Source: JBLRWS01 sp047921075 (lineage in GTDB: Bacteria > Bacteroidota > Rhodothermia > Balneolales > Balneolaceae). From it: DNA of 37,711 bases. This document shows positions 1 through 6,934 of the stretch, one piece after another. The notes under the pieces are model-generated. The model saw only the letters and a list, made by a program, of their open reading frames with translations, made no database searches and was not told where the DNA came from. The position numbers were made by a program, and so were the translations under genes. Numbering within the stretch: the first letter of the stretch is position 1; each line of letters begins with the position of its first letter. Where the stretch lies: the NCBI GenBank assembly GCA_047921075.1, contig JBLRWS010000021.1:1-37711 (forward strand), given 5' to 3'.

Positions 1-202
1 GGGGCACTTTGCGATGTAAAAACAATGGTCCATCACTTTTTGTCCATGTAAACTAAAATCCGGCCGGTGTGTTTTTACAGGCATCGCATGCATACCCCAA
101 TGAGAAAACACCGCCTGCACAAATCAAAGGCCGGATTGTTCATCAGCCTGAAATAGGTTTTTATTGATCTATTCAACTACCCACAGTAAACAGAACAGAG
201 CC

Positions 203-240
203 AAAAAAAACCCGCTTCCAAACCGGAAGCGGGTTTTTTG
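203..240 (-). terminator. Rho-independent terminator, probably bidirectional
   Basis: A perfect 9-bp stem (211-219 CCCGCTTCC with 225-233 GGAAGCGGG) encloses a 5-nt loop. It is flanked by an A-run on the left (203-210) and a T-run on the right (234-239), so it can terminate transcription from either side. It lies 19-56 nt past the stop of the minus-strand TonB receptor gene, which it most likely ends. The first 200 bases of the window contain no gene that I can support. Confidence 0.9.
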
Positions 241-258
241 TGATTTGAATGGCAGCGA

Positions 259-3054
259 TCAGATGTTTACCGTAATGCGTGAGTAGACGTACCGGCCGCC
301 AAAACCGGAAGGAGAAAATCCGGAGTACTGGAAGATGCCGTTGAAACTGTTCGCCTGAAATTGCTTATCCGGAAACTTATCGAACAGGTTATTTGCACCC
401 ACTGCCCAGCGGAAGCCGTGACCGAGTTCATAACCCAATTCCACATCCGTGGTCCATACCGAGCCAAACTCCTGATCGAACAGGGAGTTGGCGGGGTCTT
501 GCTGCAGGTTTTTAAACTTGCCGTAGCGTGTAACCCGGGTGGTTAGGTTGAGCCGGTTGCGGGTAAGAGTACTGCTCAGGTTCAGGGAGGCATTGGGCTG
601 GCCTCGCTCAAACCGGCCGATTTCCTGCCGGCCGAACAGGGGTGTATCGGTAAGTGCCTGCAGGTTTTCCGGCGTTTGAATCTCATCCTTGTTGCGAATT
701 TCCGTCTCGTTGTAGTTGTAGGCTGCGGTAAGCCGTAGCTGAGAGGCGGCCCCCAGTTCCAGGCCGTACCGGGCAATCACATCAATACCTTGCGTGCGGG
801 TATCAACCGCATTGGTGAAGAAACGGCCGCCATTGGCATTAATTCCCTGATTTTGAAGAAAATCGGCAATATCGGGCCCGGTAAAATTCTCTGTAAATAC
901 AACACGATCGTCAATATCGATAAGATAGAGATCGGTAGTGAGGGAGAAGTTGCCACGCTCGTAGGTAAAGCCGGCACTGTAGTTTACGGAGGTTTCTGCT
1001 TCCAGCGATTCGGCGCCAAGTGCCTGAGCTACCGGTGAGCTTACCGGGAACGTGCCGACCTCAAACGGAACCCCGTCAATAAATACGGTGGCAATGGAGG
1101 AGAAGAAGCTTTGTGCAAGAGATGGTGCACGGAAACCGGAACTGATCGCTCCACGAACAGCCAATCCTTCCATTATTTCATACCGGGTTGTAAACTTTCC
1201 GGTAAATTCGTTACCAAAATCGTCATAGCTTTCAAAACGTCCCGCAAGTCCAACCAGCCATTCGTCGGTTACGTTAGTCTCCAGATCCAGATAAAGTCCG
1301 ATACTGTAGCGGTCCTCGTTTTGTTCATTTTGAGGCCCAAAACCGGGAAAAACCTGTGATCCAACCGCGGCCGGATTGCCCGCATTAGGTCCGTCAAGAA
1401 TGGGTACACCGCCATCGGCGAACGACTCGGCATCACCGCGTCCTAAACGGTAGAGCTCATAACGAAATTCGGCACCCATGGCCACGTTCAACGGCTGGGC
1501 AAGGCCAATATCAAAACTCCGCACGATATCGGCATTGGTGCTGGCCATATCAAAGGAAAGGGTACCGGCACGGAAGCGGGTTGGGCTGCCAACACCCATC
1601 GATGTGTTTACGGAGTTTTTCACACCAAACTCGAGATTGTTGTGGCCGTAGGTCTGGCTGATATCGTAATTCCAGCCGGCTTTGTTGCCTCGAACACCTG
1701 CGGCAACAGACCCATCGTAAATATCGGTAGTGATGAGCGGAAGAAACCCTTGCGGATAGAAAGCCCGCAGTGTACGGTCGTCGAGTGCCCGCCGGTAAAA
1801 GCCGCCTGTTTCGCCTTCCCGGAAGCTCATTCCACCAAACGCGTAGAGGGTGGCATCTTCGGTAAGTTCAATCCGGCCATTAAAGAAACCACTGATATCA
1901 CGTATTTCACCTTGGCCAAATCGGTGATTGTTCCGATCGAAGGTAAATTCCTGGGGGTTCAGGCTCCCATCCGGCAGGTTAAAGAACTGCTGCCGCGGAT
2001 CGAGCCCGGAGCGATTTGTATTGCCGCGATCGCGAAGCTGACCGCTGATATAGAGGTTTCCGTTATTGGGCAGTTCAAAACCATAGCCAAGGTGAAGATT
2101 GACGGTTTTTCCATCGAGGCGCCACACATCTTGCGGGCCTTCGTAGAACTGGCTGTCGATAAAGCCGAAGGGTGATGCGCCTTCCGGTACGCCTTCGTTG
2201 CGCTCAAACCCTCTGGTTTCGCGACTGGCATGTTGTCCGTAGGAGAAGGAGCCGTCAAATCCCGGCGACTGCTTCAGCACAATGTTGATGACACCGGCCA
2301 GTGCATCCGATCCGTATTGCGCTGCGGCGCCATCCCGTAGTACTTCTATGCGCTCAATCATATTCGACGGAATTGCGTTCAGGTCTACACCGGTTGCACC
2401 GCGGCCAACGGATCCGTTTACGTGCAGAATGGCACTGGTATGCCGTCGTTTGCCGTTGATCAGAACCAATGTTTGATCGGGCCCTAAACCGCGGAGAGTG
2501 GCGGGCCGTACATGGTCTGTACCGTCAGTAATGGATGATTCTGGTGCGTTAAATGAAGGTATCAGGCTTCGGATGATCTGTGTGGTTTGGGAAAATCCGG
2601 AAGCTTGAACTTCCTCGGCTGTAATCACATCAACGGGGACGGGAGATTGGGTGACGGTTCGTCCCTGGCGGCGCGAGCCGAGCACAACTACCTCATCCGA
2701 TCCAACCACACTGGATTGCAGTGTTACATTGATTTGGCGCGTTTCGCCGGCTTGCAGTGTTACTTCCTGCCGGAATGTACGAAAGCCGAGAAAGCTAACC
2801 TGCAACGTCATGGTTCCGGGCTGCACTTGGAGGCGATAGGTTCCGTCAGTGCCGGAAAATGCTCCGGTTTGGGTGCCTTGAATGATCACATTGGCACCGG
2901 GAAGTGGATTGTTTTCATTATCGAAAACGGTTCCTTCAATAGTTGCCTGTTGCCCCATAACGGGAAGTGCGGCAACGAAGAATAGCAAAGAGAATCCCGC
3001 GATTGTTTTAATCAACCACGTCCATAGATGCGTTACACGTATCGATCTTTTCAT
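259..3054 (-). CDS. TonB-dependent outer-membrane receptor with CarboxypepD-regulatory-like domain
   Basis: Outer-membrane active transporter driven by TonB; the substrate cannot be told from sequence. The frame is open to 3105, but I place the start at the ATG at 3054 because MKRSIRVTH begins a typical positively charged signal peptide with a hydrophobic core ending at VMGQQ. After cleavage comes a CarboxypepD-regulatory-like beta-sandwich (GTVFDNENNPLPGANV onwards), then a TonB plug domain (SPVPVDVITAEEVQASG, LRGLGPDQTLVLINGKRRH, IERIEVLRDGAAAQYGSDALAGVINIV) and a long beta-barrel ending RYVYSRITVNI. About 930 residues is normal for the family. It stands alone: no SusD-like lipoprotein gene follows, so it is not a SusCD pair. 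A LacI-type palindrome lies about 100 bp upstream and a strong terminator follows the stop. The family is certain; the ligand is unknown. Confidence 0.95.
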   Translation of the reverse strand: MKRSIRVTHLWTWLIKTIAGFSLLFFVAALPVMGQQATIEGTVFDNENNPLPGANVIIQGTQTGAFSGTDGTYRLQVQPGTMTLQVSFLGFRTFRQEVTLQAGETRQINVTLQSSVVGSDEVVVLGSRRQGRTVTQSPVPVDVITAEEVQASGFSQTTQIIRSLIPSFNAPESSITDGTDHVRPATLRGLGPDQTLVLINGKRRHTSAILHVNGSVGRGATGVDLNAIPSNMIERIEVLRDGAAAQYGSDALAGVINIVLKQSPGFDGSFSYGQHASRETRGFERNEGVPEGASPFGFIDSQFYEGPQDVWRLDGKTVNLHLGYGFELPNNGNLYISGQLRDRGNTNRSGLDPRQQFFNLPDGSLNPQEFTFDRNNHRFGQGEIRDISGFFNGRIELTEDATLYAFGGMSFREGETGGFYRRALDDRTLRAFYPQGFLPLITTDIYDGSVAAGVRGNKAGWNYDISQTYGHNNLEFGVKNSVNTSMGVGSPTRFRAGTLSFDMASTNADIVRSFDIGLAQPLNVAMGAEFRYELYRLGRGDAESFADGGVPILDGPNAGNPAAVGSQVFPGFGPQNEQNEDRYSIGLYLDLETNVTDEWLVGLAGRFESYDDFGNEFTGKFTTRYEIMEGLAVRGAISSGFRAPSLAQSFFSSIATVFIDGVPFEVGTFPVSSPVAQALGAESLEAETSVNYSAGFTYERGNFSLTTDLYLIDIDDRVVFTENFTGPDIADFLQNQGINANGGRFFTNAVDTRTQGIDVIARYGLELGAASQLRLTAAYNYNETEIRNKDEIQTPENLQALTDTPLFGRQEIGRFERGQPNASLNLSSTLTRNRLNLTTRVTRYGKFKNLQQDPANSLFDQEFGSVWTTDVELGYELGHGFRWAVGANNLFDKFPDKQFQANSFNGIFQYSGFSPSGFGGRYVYSRITVNI

Positions 3055-3101
3055 AAACGTAGGATTGTTTGAGTTGTTAATGAGAACGTCTGTAAAATAA
3101 C

Positions 3102-3131
3102 TCAAACAAAACGTTTAACTTCAAACAAAAC
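3102..3131 (-). promoter_or_regulatory. Tandem repeat in the TonB receptor leader, possible promoter elements
   Basis: The 11-mer TCAAACAAAAC occurs twice, at 3102-3112 and 3121-3131, 19 bp apart. On the minus strand each copy reads GTTTTGTTTGA and therefore carries TTTG, the core of the -33 and -7 elements described for Bacteroidota promoters. The spacing does not fit the published TAnnTTTG arrangement exactly. The promoter role is an inference; the repeat itself is directly visible. Confidence 0.3.
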
Positions 3132-3154
3132 CAGTGTTTATAAGCCAAAAATCT

Positions 3155-3170
3155 ATGGAAACGGTTCCAT
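3155..3170 (-). promoter_or_regulatory. Candidate LacI-family operator upstream of the TonB receptor
   Basis: ATGGAAACGGTTCCAT fits the LacI/GalR-family pattern TGnAAnCGnTTnCA with a central CG, flanked by symmetric A/T. It lies about 100 bp upstream of the receptor start at 3054, a sensible place for regulation. No LacI-family gene is in the window, so the regulator would be encoded elsewhere. Confidence 0.5.
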
Positions 3171-3215
3171 AAAATAGCTGCCGTAAGCAATTTGATTGGA
3201 TGGAAGAAAATCCGT

Positions 3216-3296
3216 TCAGGCCAGTTGATCGGGATTCAATCCCAGTAATTTTTCGTGAATAAAGGTGCGTCCAATTGCGATAGATTTTCGGGGATC
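3216..3296 (-). pseudogene. C-terminal remnant of a second M29 aminopeptidase gene
   Basis: Read on the minus strand, this stretch encodes GRTFIHEKLLGLNPDQLA followed by TGA at 3216-3218. It matches the end of the intact aminopeptidase at 4981-6084, GRNFTHEKLLGLNPSGLD. The 26 bases coding for HEKLLGLNP are identical in both (3232-3257 and 4997-5022). Upstream of GR the similarity fades, and the frame soon meets a stop near 3330. It is therefore a fragment, not a gene. It could be what is left of a tandem duplicate, or one end of an integration event; the protein-level similarity outside the 26-bp identity favours a paralogue remnant. Confidence 0.65.
3232..3257. repeat. 26-bp direct repeat, left copy
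   Basis: Identical to 4997-5022 and in the same orientation, 1,765 bp away. The right copy is the coding sequence for HEKLLGLNP at the end of the M29 aminopeptidase; the left copy lies in the remnant. Together they bracket the AT-rich island. Confidence 0.85.
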
Positions 3297-3321
3297 ATTG
3301 ATGTAAAGTATAACAGAATAG

Positions 3322-3354
3322 ATTATTTAGTTTGAGTCTAAATAATGGGGGGGG
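3322..3354. repeat. Inverted repeat followed by a run of eight G
   Basis: ATTATTTAG (3322-3330) and CTAAATAAT (3338-3346) form a perfect 9-bp inverted repeat around TTTGAGT, followed directly by eight G at 3347-3354. It lies about 55 bp ahead of the small exported protein gene, at the left edge of the AT-rich island. It could be an operator for the island genes or a scar of its arrival; the G-run may be length-variable. Confidence 0.5.
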
Positions 3355-3407
3355 TACATTCTATGGTCAATTAATAAAAAACAACAACTCATAATAAATC
3401 AGACATT

Positions 3408-3617
3408 ATGTTTTTAAAAATTACAACTACGCTGTTTGCATTGGCAATCATGATTTTTTTTGTTGAAACAACTTGTCAGGATTTAGGTGAAAATTGCATT
3501 GCAACGGCTAACTATGCGTACGAAAATGGAGAGTATACTGAAGCAATGTGGGATTTGTTCGTAAACAATTTATGCCCAAATGCGGAATTAGAATGTTACT
3601 TACAGAAAATGGATTAA
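3408..3617 (+). CDS. Small exported cysteine-containing protein of unknown function
   Basis: Encodes 69 residues. The N-terminus (MFLKITTTLFALAIMIFFVETTC) looks like a signal peptide, leaving about 45 mature residues. Cysteines at about residues 23, 30, 56 and 63 could form disulfides in the periplasm. The first cysteine follows V-E-T-T, which is not a good lipobox. The segment NCIATANYAYENGEYTEA resembles a half TPR helix-turn, but there is too little for a domain call. Base composition is clearly more AT-rich than in surrounding genes, like the next gene, suggesting joint transfer. I do not recognise a family. It ends 60 bp before the next gene in the same direction. Confidence 0.5.
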   Translation: MFLKITTTLFALAIMIFFVETTCQDLGENCIATANYAYENGEYTEAMWDLFVNNLCPNAELECYLQKMD

Positions 3618-3677
3618 AAAAAGCGTAACTTTCTGTAATTCATTCATCCCGAACTAGTGTTCAAGGTGTAATTTTCT

Positions 3678-4655
3678 ATGATTAAGCTATGCGTTTTCCT
3701 CCTACAGTTTTCTGTGATACAGACTTTGTATGAATTCGGAGAAACTTTAGATAAAAAGGATTTGGGGGAGACCGAATTTTATGATATTCATGATTTTAAA
3801 ATCGATGATGATTTTATTTACATTGCTGATTTTAAAGGACAAAGTGTTTCGGTTTTTGAAAAAAATGGAACTTTGTTAAATATAAGTGGGCGCCAGGGAA
3901 GAGGACCGGGAGAGTTTGTACAAGGTCCAAGAATCATTGCTCCCGCACATGATCAAAATAAAGTGTATGTAATAGGAACGATGCCCAATTTTTCAGTTTA
4001 TGATACTGAATTAAATTTTGAAACTTACGAATACTTCATCAGAAATCCGGTAAGCACATATGGATTGGAATATTTTGATAAAAAACTCTTCATAATGACA
4101 ACTCAATTTTCTGAAGAGAATATTATAATATACGATTTTGAAACTGCTGGATTAGAAAATATATTTTTGAATTTTGACCTTGAACCAGGATTGCTTGCTA
4201 AATACACAATGAGAAAGGTGGGGGACTATTGGCTATTCGCATGGTACTTTAAAAATAAATTCAAAGTTTTTGATGAAGATTTTTCCTTGGTTCATGAATA
4301 TTCCTTGCCACACTTGCCAGACAAAGCTGATGGAAGAGTTAACGAATTAAGTATGATTCCGGATGAGGCAACTTCCTATCGTGCAAGAGTGTATAGTTTA
4401 GGAAGCTTTTCACCATATGGTACTTTCTTTAAGGAATTTCTTGCTTTGGAGGATAATCACTTTATCGTCCAGATGGGCACATTAACCGGTGGGCCAGATC
4501 AAGCCATAATTTTGCACCTAGATGGCAATATTCTTCAGCAAGTTCAGCTTCCCGCCCCGGGCAAGCTTTTGGGTTATCAAGATGGTGAATTATATATGCT
4601 TTCCTCTGATGGCTCAAATATTGTAGCGTATGAATTTCGTAAAGGATACAGATAA
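3678..4655 (+). CDS. 6-bladed beta-propeller protein, Bacteroidota type
   Basis: A 325-residue protein with a short hydrophobic N-terminus (MIKLCVFLLQFSVIQT), probably a weak signal peptide. The motif GRQGRGPGEF, preceded by VSVFEKNGTLL, is typical of the 6-bladed beta-propeller family common in Bacteroidota, where each blade reads like 'hydrophobic strand, D-x-D-G'. Repeated strand patterns such as DDFIYIADF, NKVYVIGT, KLFIMTTQF and GELYMLSSDG support a propeller fold. These proteins are periplasmic or lipid-anchored and mostly uncharacterised; no enzymatic role can be assigned. Codon use is AT-rich compared with the rest of the window, and the gene lies inside the stretch bracketed by the M29 direct repeats, so it is likely of foreign origin. 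Confidence 0.75.
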   Translation: MIKLCVFLLQFSVIQTLYEFGETLDKKDLGETEFYDIHDFKIDDDFIYIADFKGQSVSVFEKNGTLLNISGRQGRGPGEFVQGPRIIAPAHDQNKVYVIGTMPNFSVYDTELNFETYEYFIRNPVSTYGLEYFDKKLFIMTTQFSEENIIIYDFETAGLENIFLNFDLEPGLLAKYTMRKVGDYWLFAWYFKNKFKVFDEDFSLVHEYSLPHLPDKADGRVNELSMIPDEATSYRARVYSLGSFSPYGTFFKEFLALEDNHFIVQMGTLTGGPDQAIILHLDGNILQQVQLPAPGKLLGYQDGELYMLSSDGSNIVAYEFRKGYR

Positions 4656-4980
4656 AAACGAGAATACTGTTTTTGCTTGTACCTTTAATTTAGATTCGAT
4701 TTTTAAGAAAGTGTTTTTCCCGGTTTAGGCTATGCTCACTCAATAAAGCTCTCTATCTTGGGCTGATTTTCTCCCATAATAGTCTAAACTAAGATGTTGT
4801 TTGAATCCAATCATGATACTTTGTCGCCCACCGACTAAATAGTTAGATTATTTTCTTGTGCAAAGATAATGCCCCAAAGTAATCCCCTGTTTAGAATCCG
4901 GGGAAAAAATGAACAAAGAAAACGCACTGAGCCGAGAGCTTGTAAAAAGTAATGCAAATAATCGAAGAGATTCATTGGGT
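4656..4980. other. Gene-free spacer, right part of the AT-rich island
   Basis: 325 bp between the beta-propeller gene and the convergent end of the M29 aminopeptidase. I see no open frame of interest and no clean T-tailed terminator. A weak stem CCCC...GGGG (about 4883-4903) is followed by A rather than T. The composition matches the island. Confidence 0.5.
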
Positions 4981-6084
4981 TTAATCTAGCCCGGACGGAT
5001 TCAATCCCAGTAATTTTTCGTGGGTGAAATTTCGTCCTTCACGAACCTTTACGCCATCGAGATATACATCTGCTCCGATACAGACCAGATCCCAGTGAAT
5101 ATTACTCTGATTGCCGTTAGGAGCTATTTCATAATCATTGCCAAGGGTAAGATGATTGGAGCCGTAGATCTTTTCGTCAAACAGGATATCGTACATCGGG
5201 CTTTTGATGATGGGGTTCAGGCCAAAGCTGAACTCTCCAAAACGACGGGCCCCCTCGTCGGTGTCGAGAATCTCTTCGAGGGATCGATTGTCTGAGGAGT
5301 CAAAATCGACTACGGTTCCGCCTTTTACGTGGAGCGTTACAAACTCGAACGGTTTGCCCTGATAAACAGAGGGCGCATACCGAATGGTGCCGTTTACTGA
5401 ATCGAGAATGGGTGAGCTGAACAGTTCACCATCGGGGATATTTCGTTTTCCAAAACATGGAATCCAATTTTGGCCTTTTACCGAAAAGGAGATGTCGGTC
5501 CCCTCGCCCTTGAGCTGAATAATATCGGTATCGCGCAGCATCGCTTCCAGCGGTTTCATCGCCTCTTCGAGCTTGCTGTAATCGAGCAGGCACGCATCAT
5601 AATAAAATGCGCGAAAGCGTTCGGTTGGCATTTTTGCATTCATCGCAAAAGCCGCAGAAGGATAGCGAAGTACCGTCCAGCGGGTGTGGTTAACCCGCTC
5701 CTCGAAGTGTACCGGCTTTAAAAAGTGATCCGAATAGGCTTTGTTTGCCTCGCCGGATACATCTGCATTTTCGAAGATATTTTCCGAGCCTCGAATCCCA
5801 ATAAATGCGTCCATCTGTTTCATAAGCGGAAGCTGATCTTTTTCGGCCTGACGGGTCCAGAATTCTTCATCACCTTTTTCCATTAACAGACGGTTGATCT
5901 CCGGGTCTTCAATTTTGATGTGTGGATGAGCACCCATATCGCGCGCTTGCTCTGCCAATGCCCGAACCAGGCCAATAGCGTTGAAACCGATGGTTTGAAT
6001 AAGGATATGTTCGCCCGGCTGCAGTTCTGTGCTGTGAGAAAGAAGCTGTGCGGCCAGTTGTTCATCATTGGGTGAGTAACTCAT
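4981..6084 (-). CDS. M29-family metallo-aminopeptidase
   Basis: A cytoplasmic aminopeptidase of peptidase family M29 (AmpS/PepS/aminopeptidase T type), which removes N-terminal residues using two metal ions. At 367 residues it has the usual length. Family motifs are in order: NIPDGELFSSP (metal-binding Glu), RRFGEFSFGLNP (Glu in GEF), DEKIYGSNHLTLGNDY (His and Tyr) and NIHWDLV (His and Asp). These cover the residues expected for metal binding and catalysis. The gene starts 22 bp after the ABC ATPase gene on the same strand and probably shares its transcript. Its last codons form the right copy of the 26-bp direct repeat, and a fragment of a paralogue lies at 3216-3296. Confidence 0.9.
   Translation of the reverse strand: MSYSPNDEQLAAQLLSHSTELQPGEHILIQTIGFNAIGLVRALAEQARDMGAHPHIKIEDPEINRLLMEKGDEEFWTRQAEKDQLPLMKQMDAFIGIRGSENIFENADVSGEANKAYSDHFLKPVHFEERVNHTRWTVLRYPSAAFAMNAKMPTERFRAFYYDACLLDYSKLEEAMKPLEAMLRDTDIIQLKGEGTDISFSVKGQNWIPCFGKRNIPDGELFSSPILDSVNGTIRYAPSVYQGKPFEFVTLHVKGGTVVDFDSSDNRSLEEILDTDEGARRFGEFSFGLNPIIKSPMYDILFDEKIYGSNHLTLGNDYEIAPNGNQSNIHWDLVCIGADVYLDGVKVREGRNFTHEKLLGLNPSGLD
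4997..5022. repeat. 26-bp direct repeat, right copy
   Basis: Identical to 3232-3257. It encodes HEKLLGLNP near the C-terminus of the M29 aminopeptidase and marks the right limit of the AT-rich island. Confidence 0.85.
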
Positions 6085-6106
6085 AACGTGTCTGAATCTG
6101 TGGAGG

Positions 6107-6739
6107 TTAGGAAAGGGTTTCTTCGACAGGGTGGAGGTCTACACGCCTGCTGCACCAGGCCAATTCATCCGGATTGTTGGATGCAATCAGAACCATTGCC
6201 CCTCGCTGATGACTCTCCATAACAAACTGATGCACCAGTTCAATGCCATGGCTGTCGAGGTTAGAGCCGGGTTCATCAAGGCAGAGAATGCGTGGCTTTC
6301 GGATAGCGGCAGCCGCCAGTTTTACCCGCTGCTGTTGCCCGGTGGAGAGAGTGCCATACGGCTGCTCCAGTATTTTTGGGAGTTGAAATTGTTCTAAAAT
6401 ATTCGTCCACTCACGATGCGGTTCGGTGCGAGACAGGCCCAGTAAAAAGTTTAGATTTTCGAGTGCCGTAAGCTCTTCGTAGAGTTGTATGTAGGGGGCA
6501 ACGTATCCAATATTGGCGCGGACCTCGGCCGGAGAAAGAGATTGCCCGTCTACGTCCCATCGCACGGTACCGGCGGTTATTTTTTCCAGTCCGGTTAAAC
6601 ATTGCATCAGCGTGGACTTTCCGGAACCGTTTGGACCGGCAATCGCGCAAATCTCATCATTCCATTCAAAGGAGAGATCCCTAAAGACTGTTTTGAAACC
6701 GTACGCTTTTTTAACCCCGGAAACCGTTAAGTGAATCAT
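6107..6739 (-). CDS. ABC transporter ATP-binding protein, short single-domain type
   Basis: A 210-residue nucleotide-binding domain. Visible motifs: Walker A GPNGSGKST (about residues 34-42), a Q-loop region IGYVAPYIQLYEELTALENL, the ABC signature LSTGQQQRVKLA (canonical LSGGQ changed to LSTGQ) and Walker B RILCLDEPGSNLD. The switch region ends LIASNNPDEL, with Asn where most members have the H-loop His, which may lower ATPase turnover. The compact size resembles CcmA-like or export-type ATPases, but no permease gene is adjacent; the partner must be elsewhere or the protein acts outside transport. It is first in a likely two-gene operon with the M29 aminopeptidase, and is divergent from the acidic hypothetical gene across 195 bp. 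Confidence 0.88.
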   Translation of the reverse strand: MIHLTVSGVKKAYGFKTVFRDLSFEWNDEICAIAGPNGSGKSTLMQCLTGLEKITAGTVRWDVDGQSLSPAEVRANIGYVAPYIQLYEELTALENLNFLLGLSRTEPHREWTNILEQFQLPKILEQPYGTLSTGQQQRVKLAAAAIRKPRILCLDEPGSNLDSHGIELVHQFVMESHQRGAMVLIASNNPDELAWCSRRVDLHPVEETLS

Positions 6740-6934
6740 AAACCGTTGGTGAATGTATGATGCGCAGGTAAAGTTATGAAAACGGATAGTAGCACACTAA
6801 AGAAAAGCAAGGTGATGATTGGTTTTTGACAAGTAGTGATTGAAACTTTGAAAAAACTAATGTATAAAACATTTATCAAAAAGATTTGAAAACGTATATT
6901 TATAAAAATTCTATTCAAACGATCCGTCCCCATT

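Noticed and set aside
1642..2175. A 177-codon open frame on the plus strand inside the TonB receptor
   Set aside because: It is the antisense shadow of a well-conserved barrel region, and the product resembles no family.
259..3054. The TonB receptor as a SusC-type glycan transporter
   Set aside because: There is no SusD-like gene next to it and the protein lacks clear SusC signature elements; only a generic receptor call is supported.
4883..4908. A CCCC/GGGG stem considered as terminator of the beta-propeller gene
   Set aside because: The stem is short, the loop is long and it is followed by A rather than T in the direction of that gene.
3232..5022. The direct repeats as true attachment sites of an integrative element
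   Set aside because: There is no integrase, tRNA or phage gene, and similarity outside the 26 bp continues at the protein level, which fits a decayed paralogue better. Kept only as an alternative in the finding.
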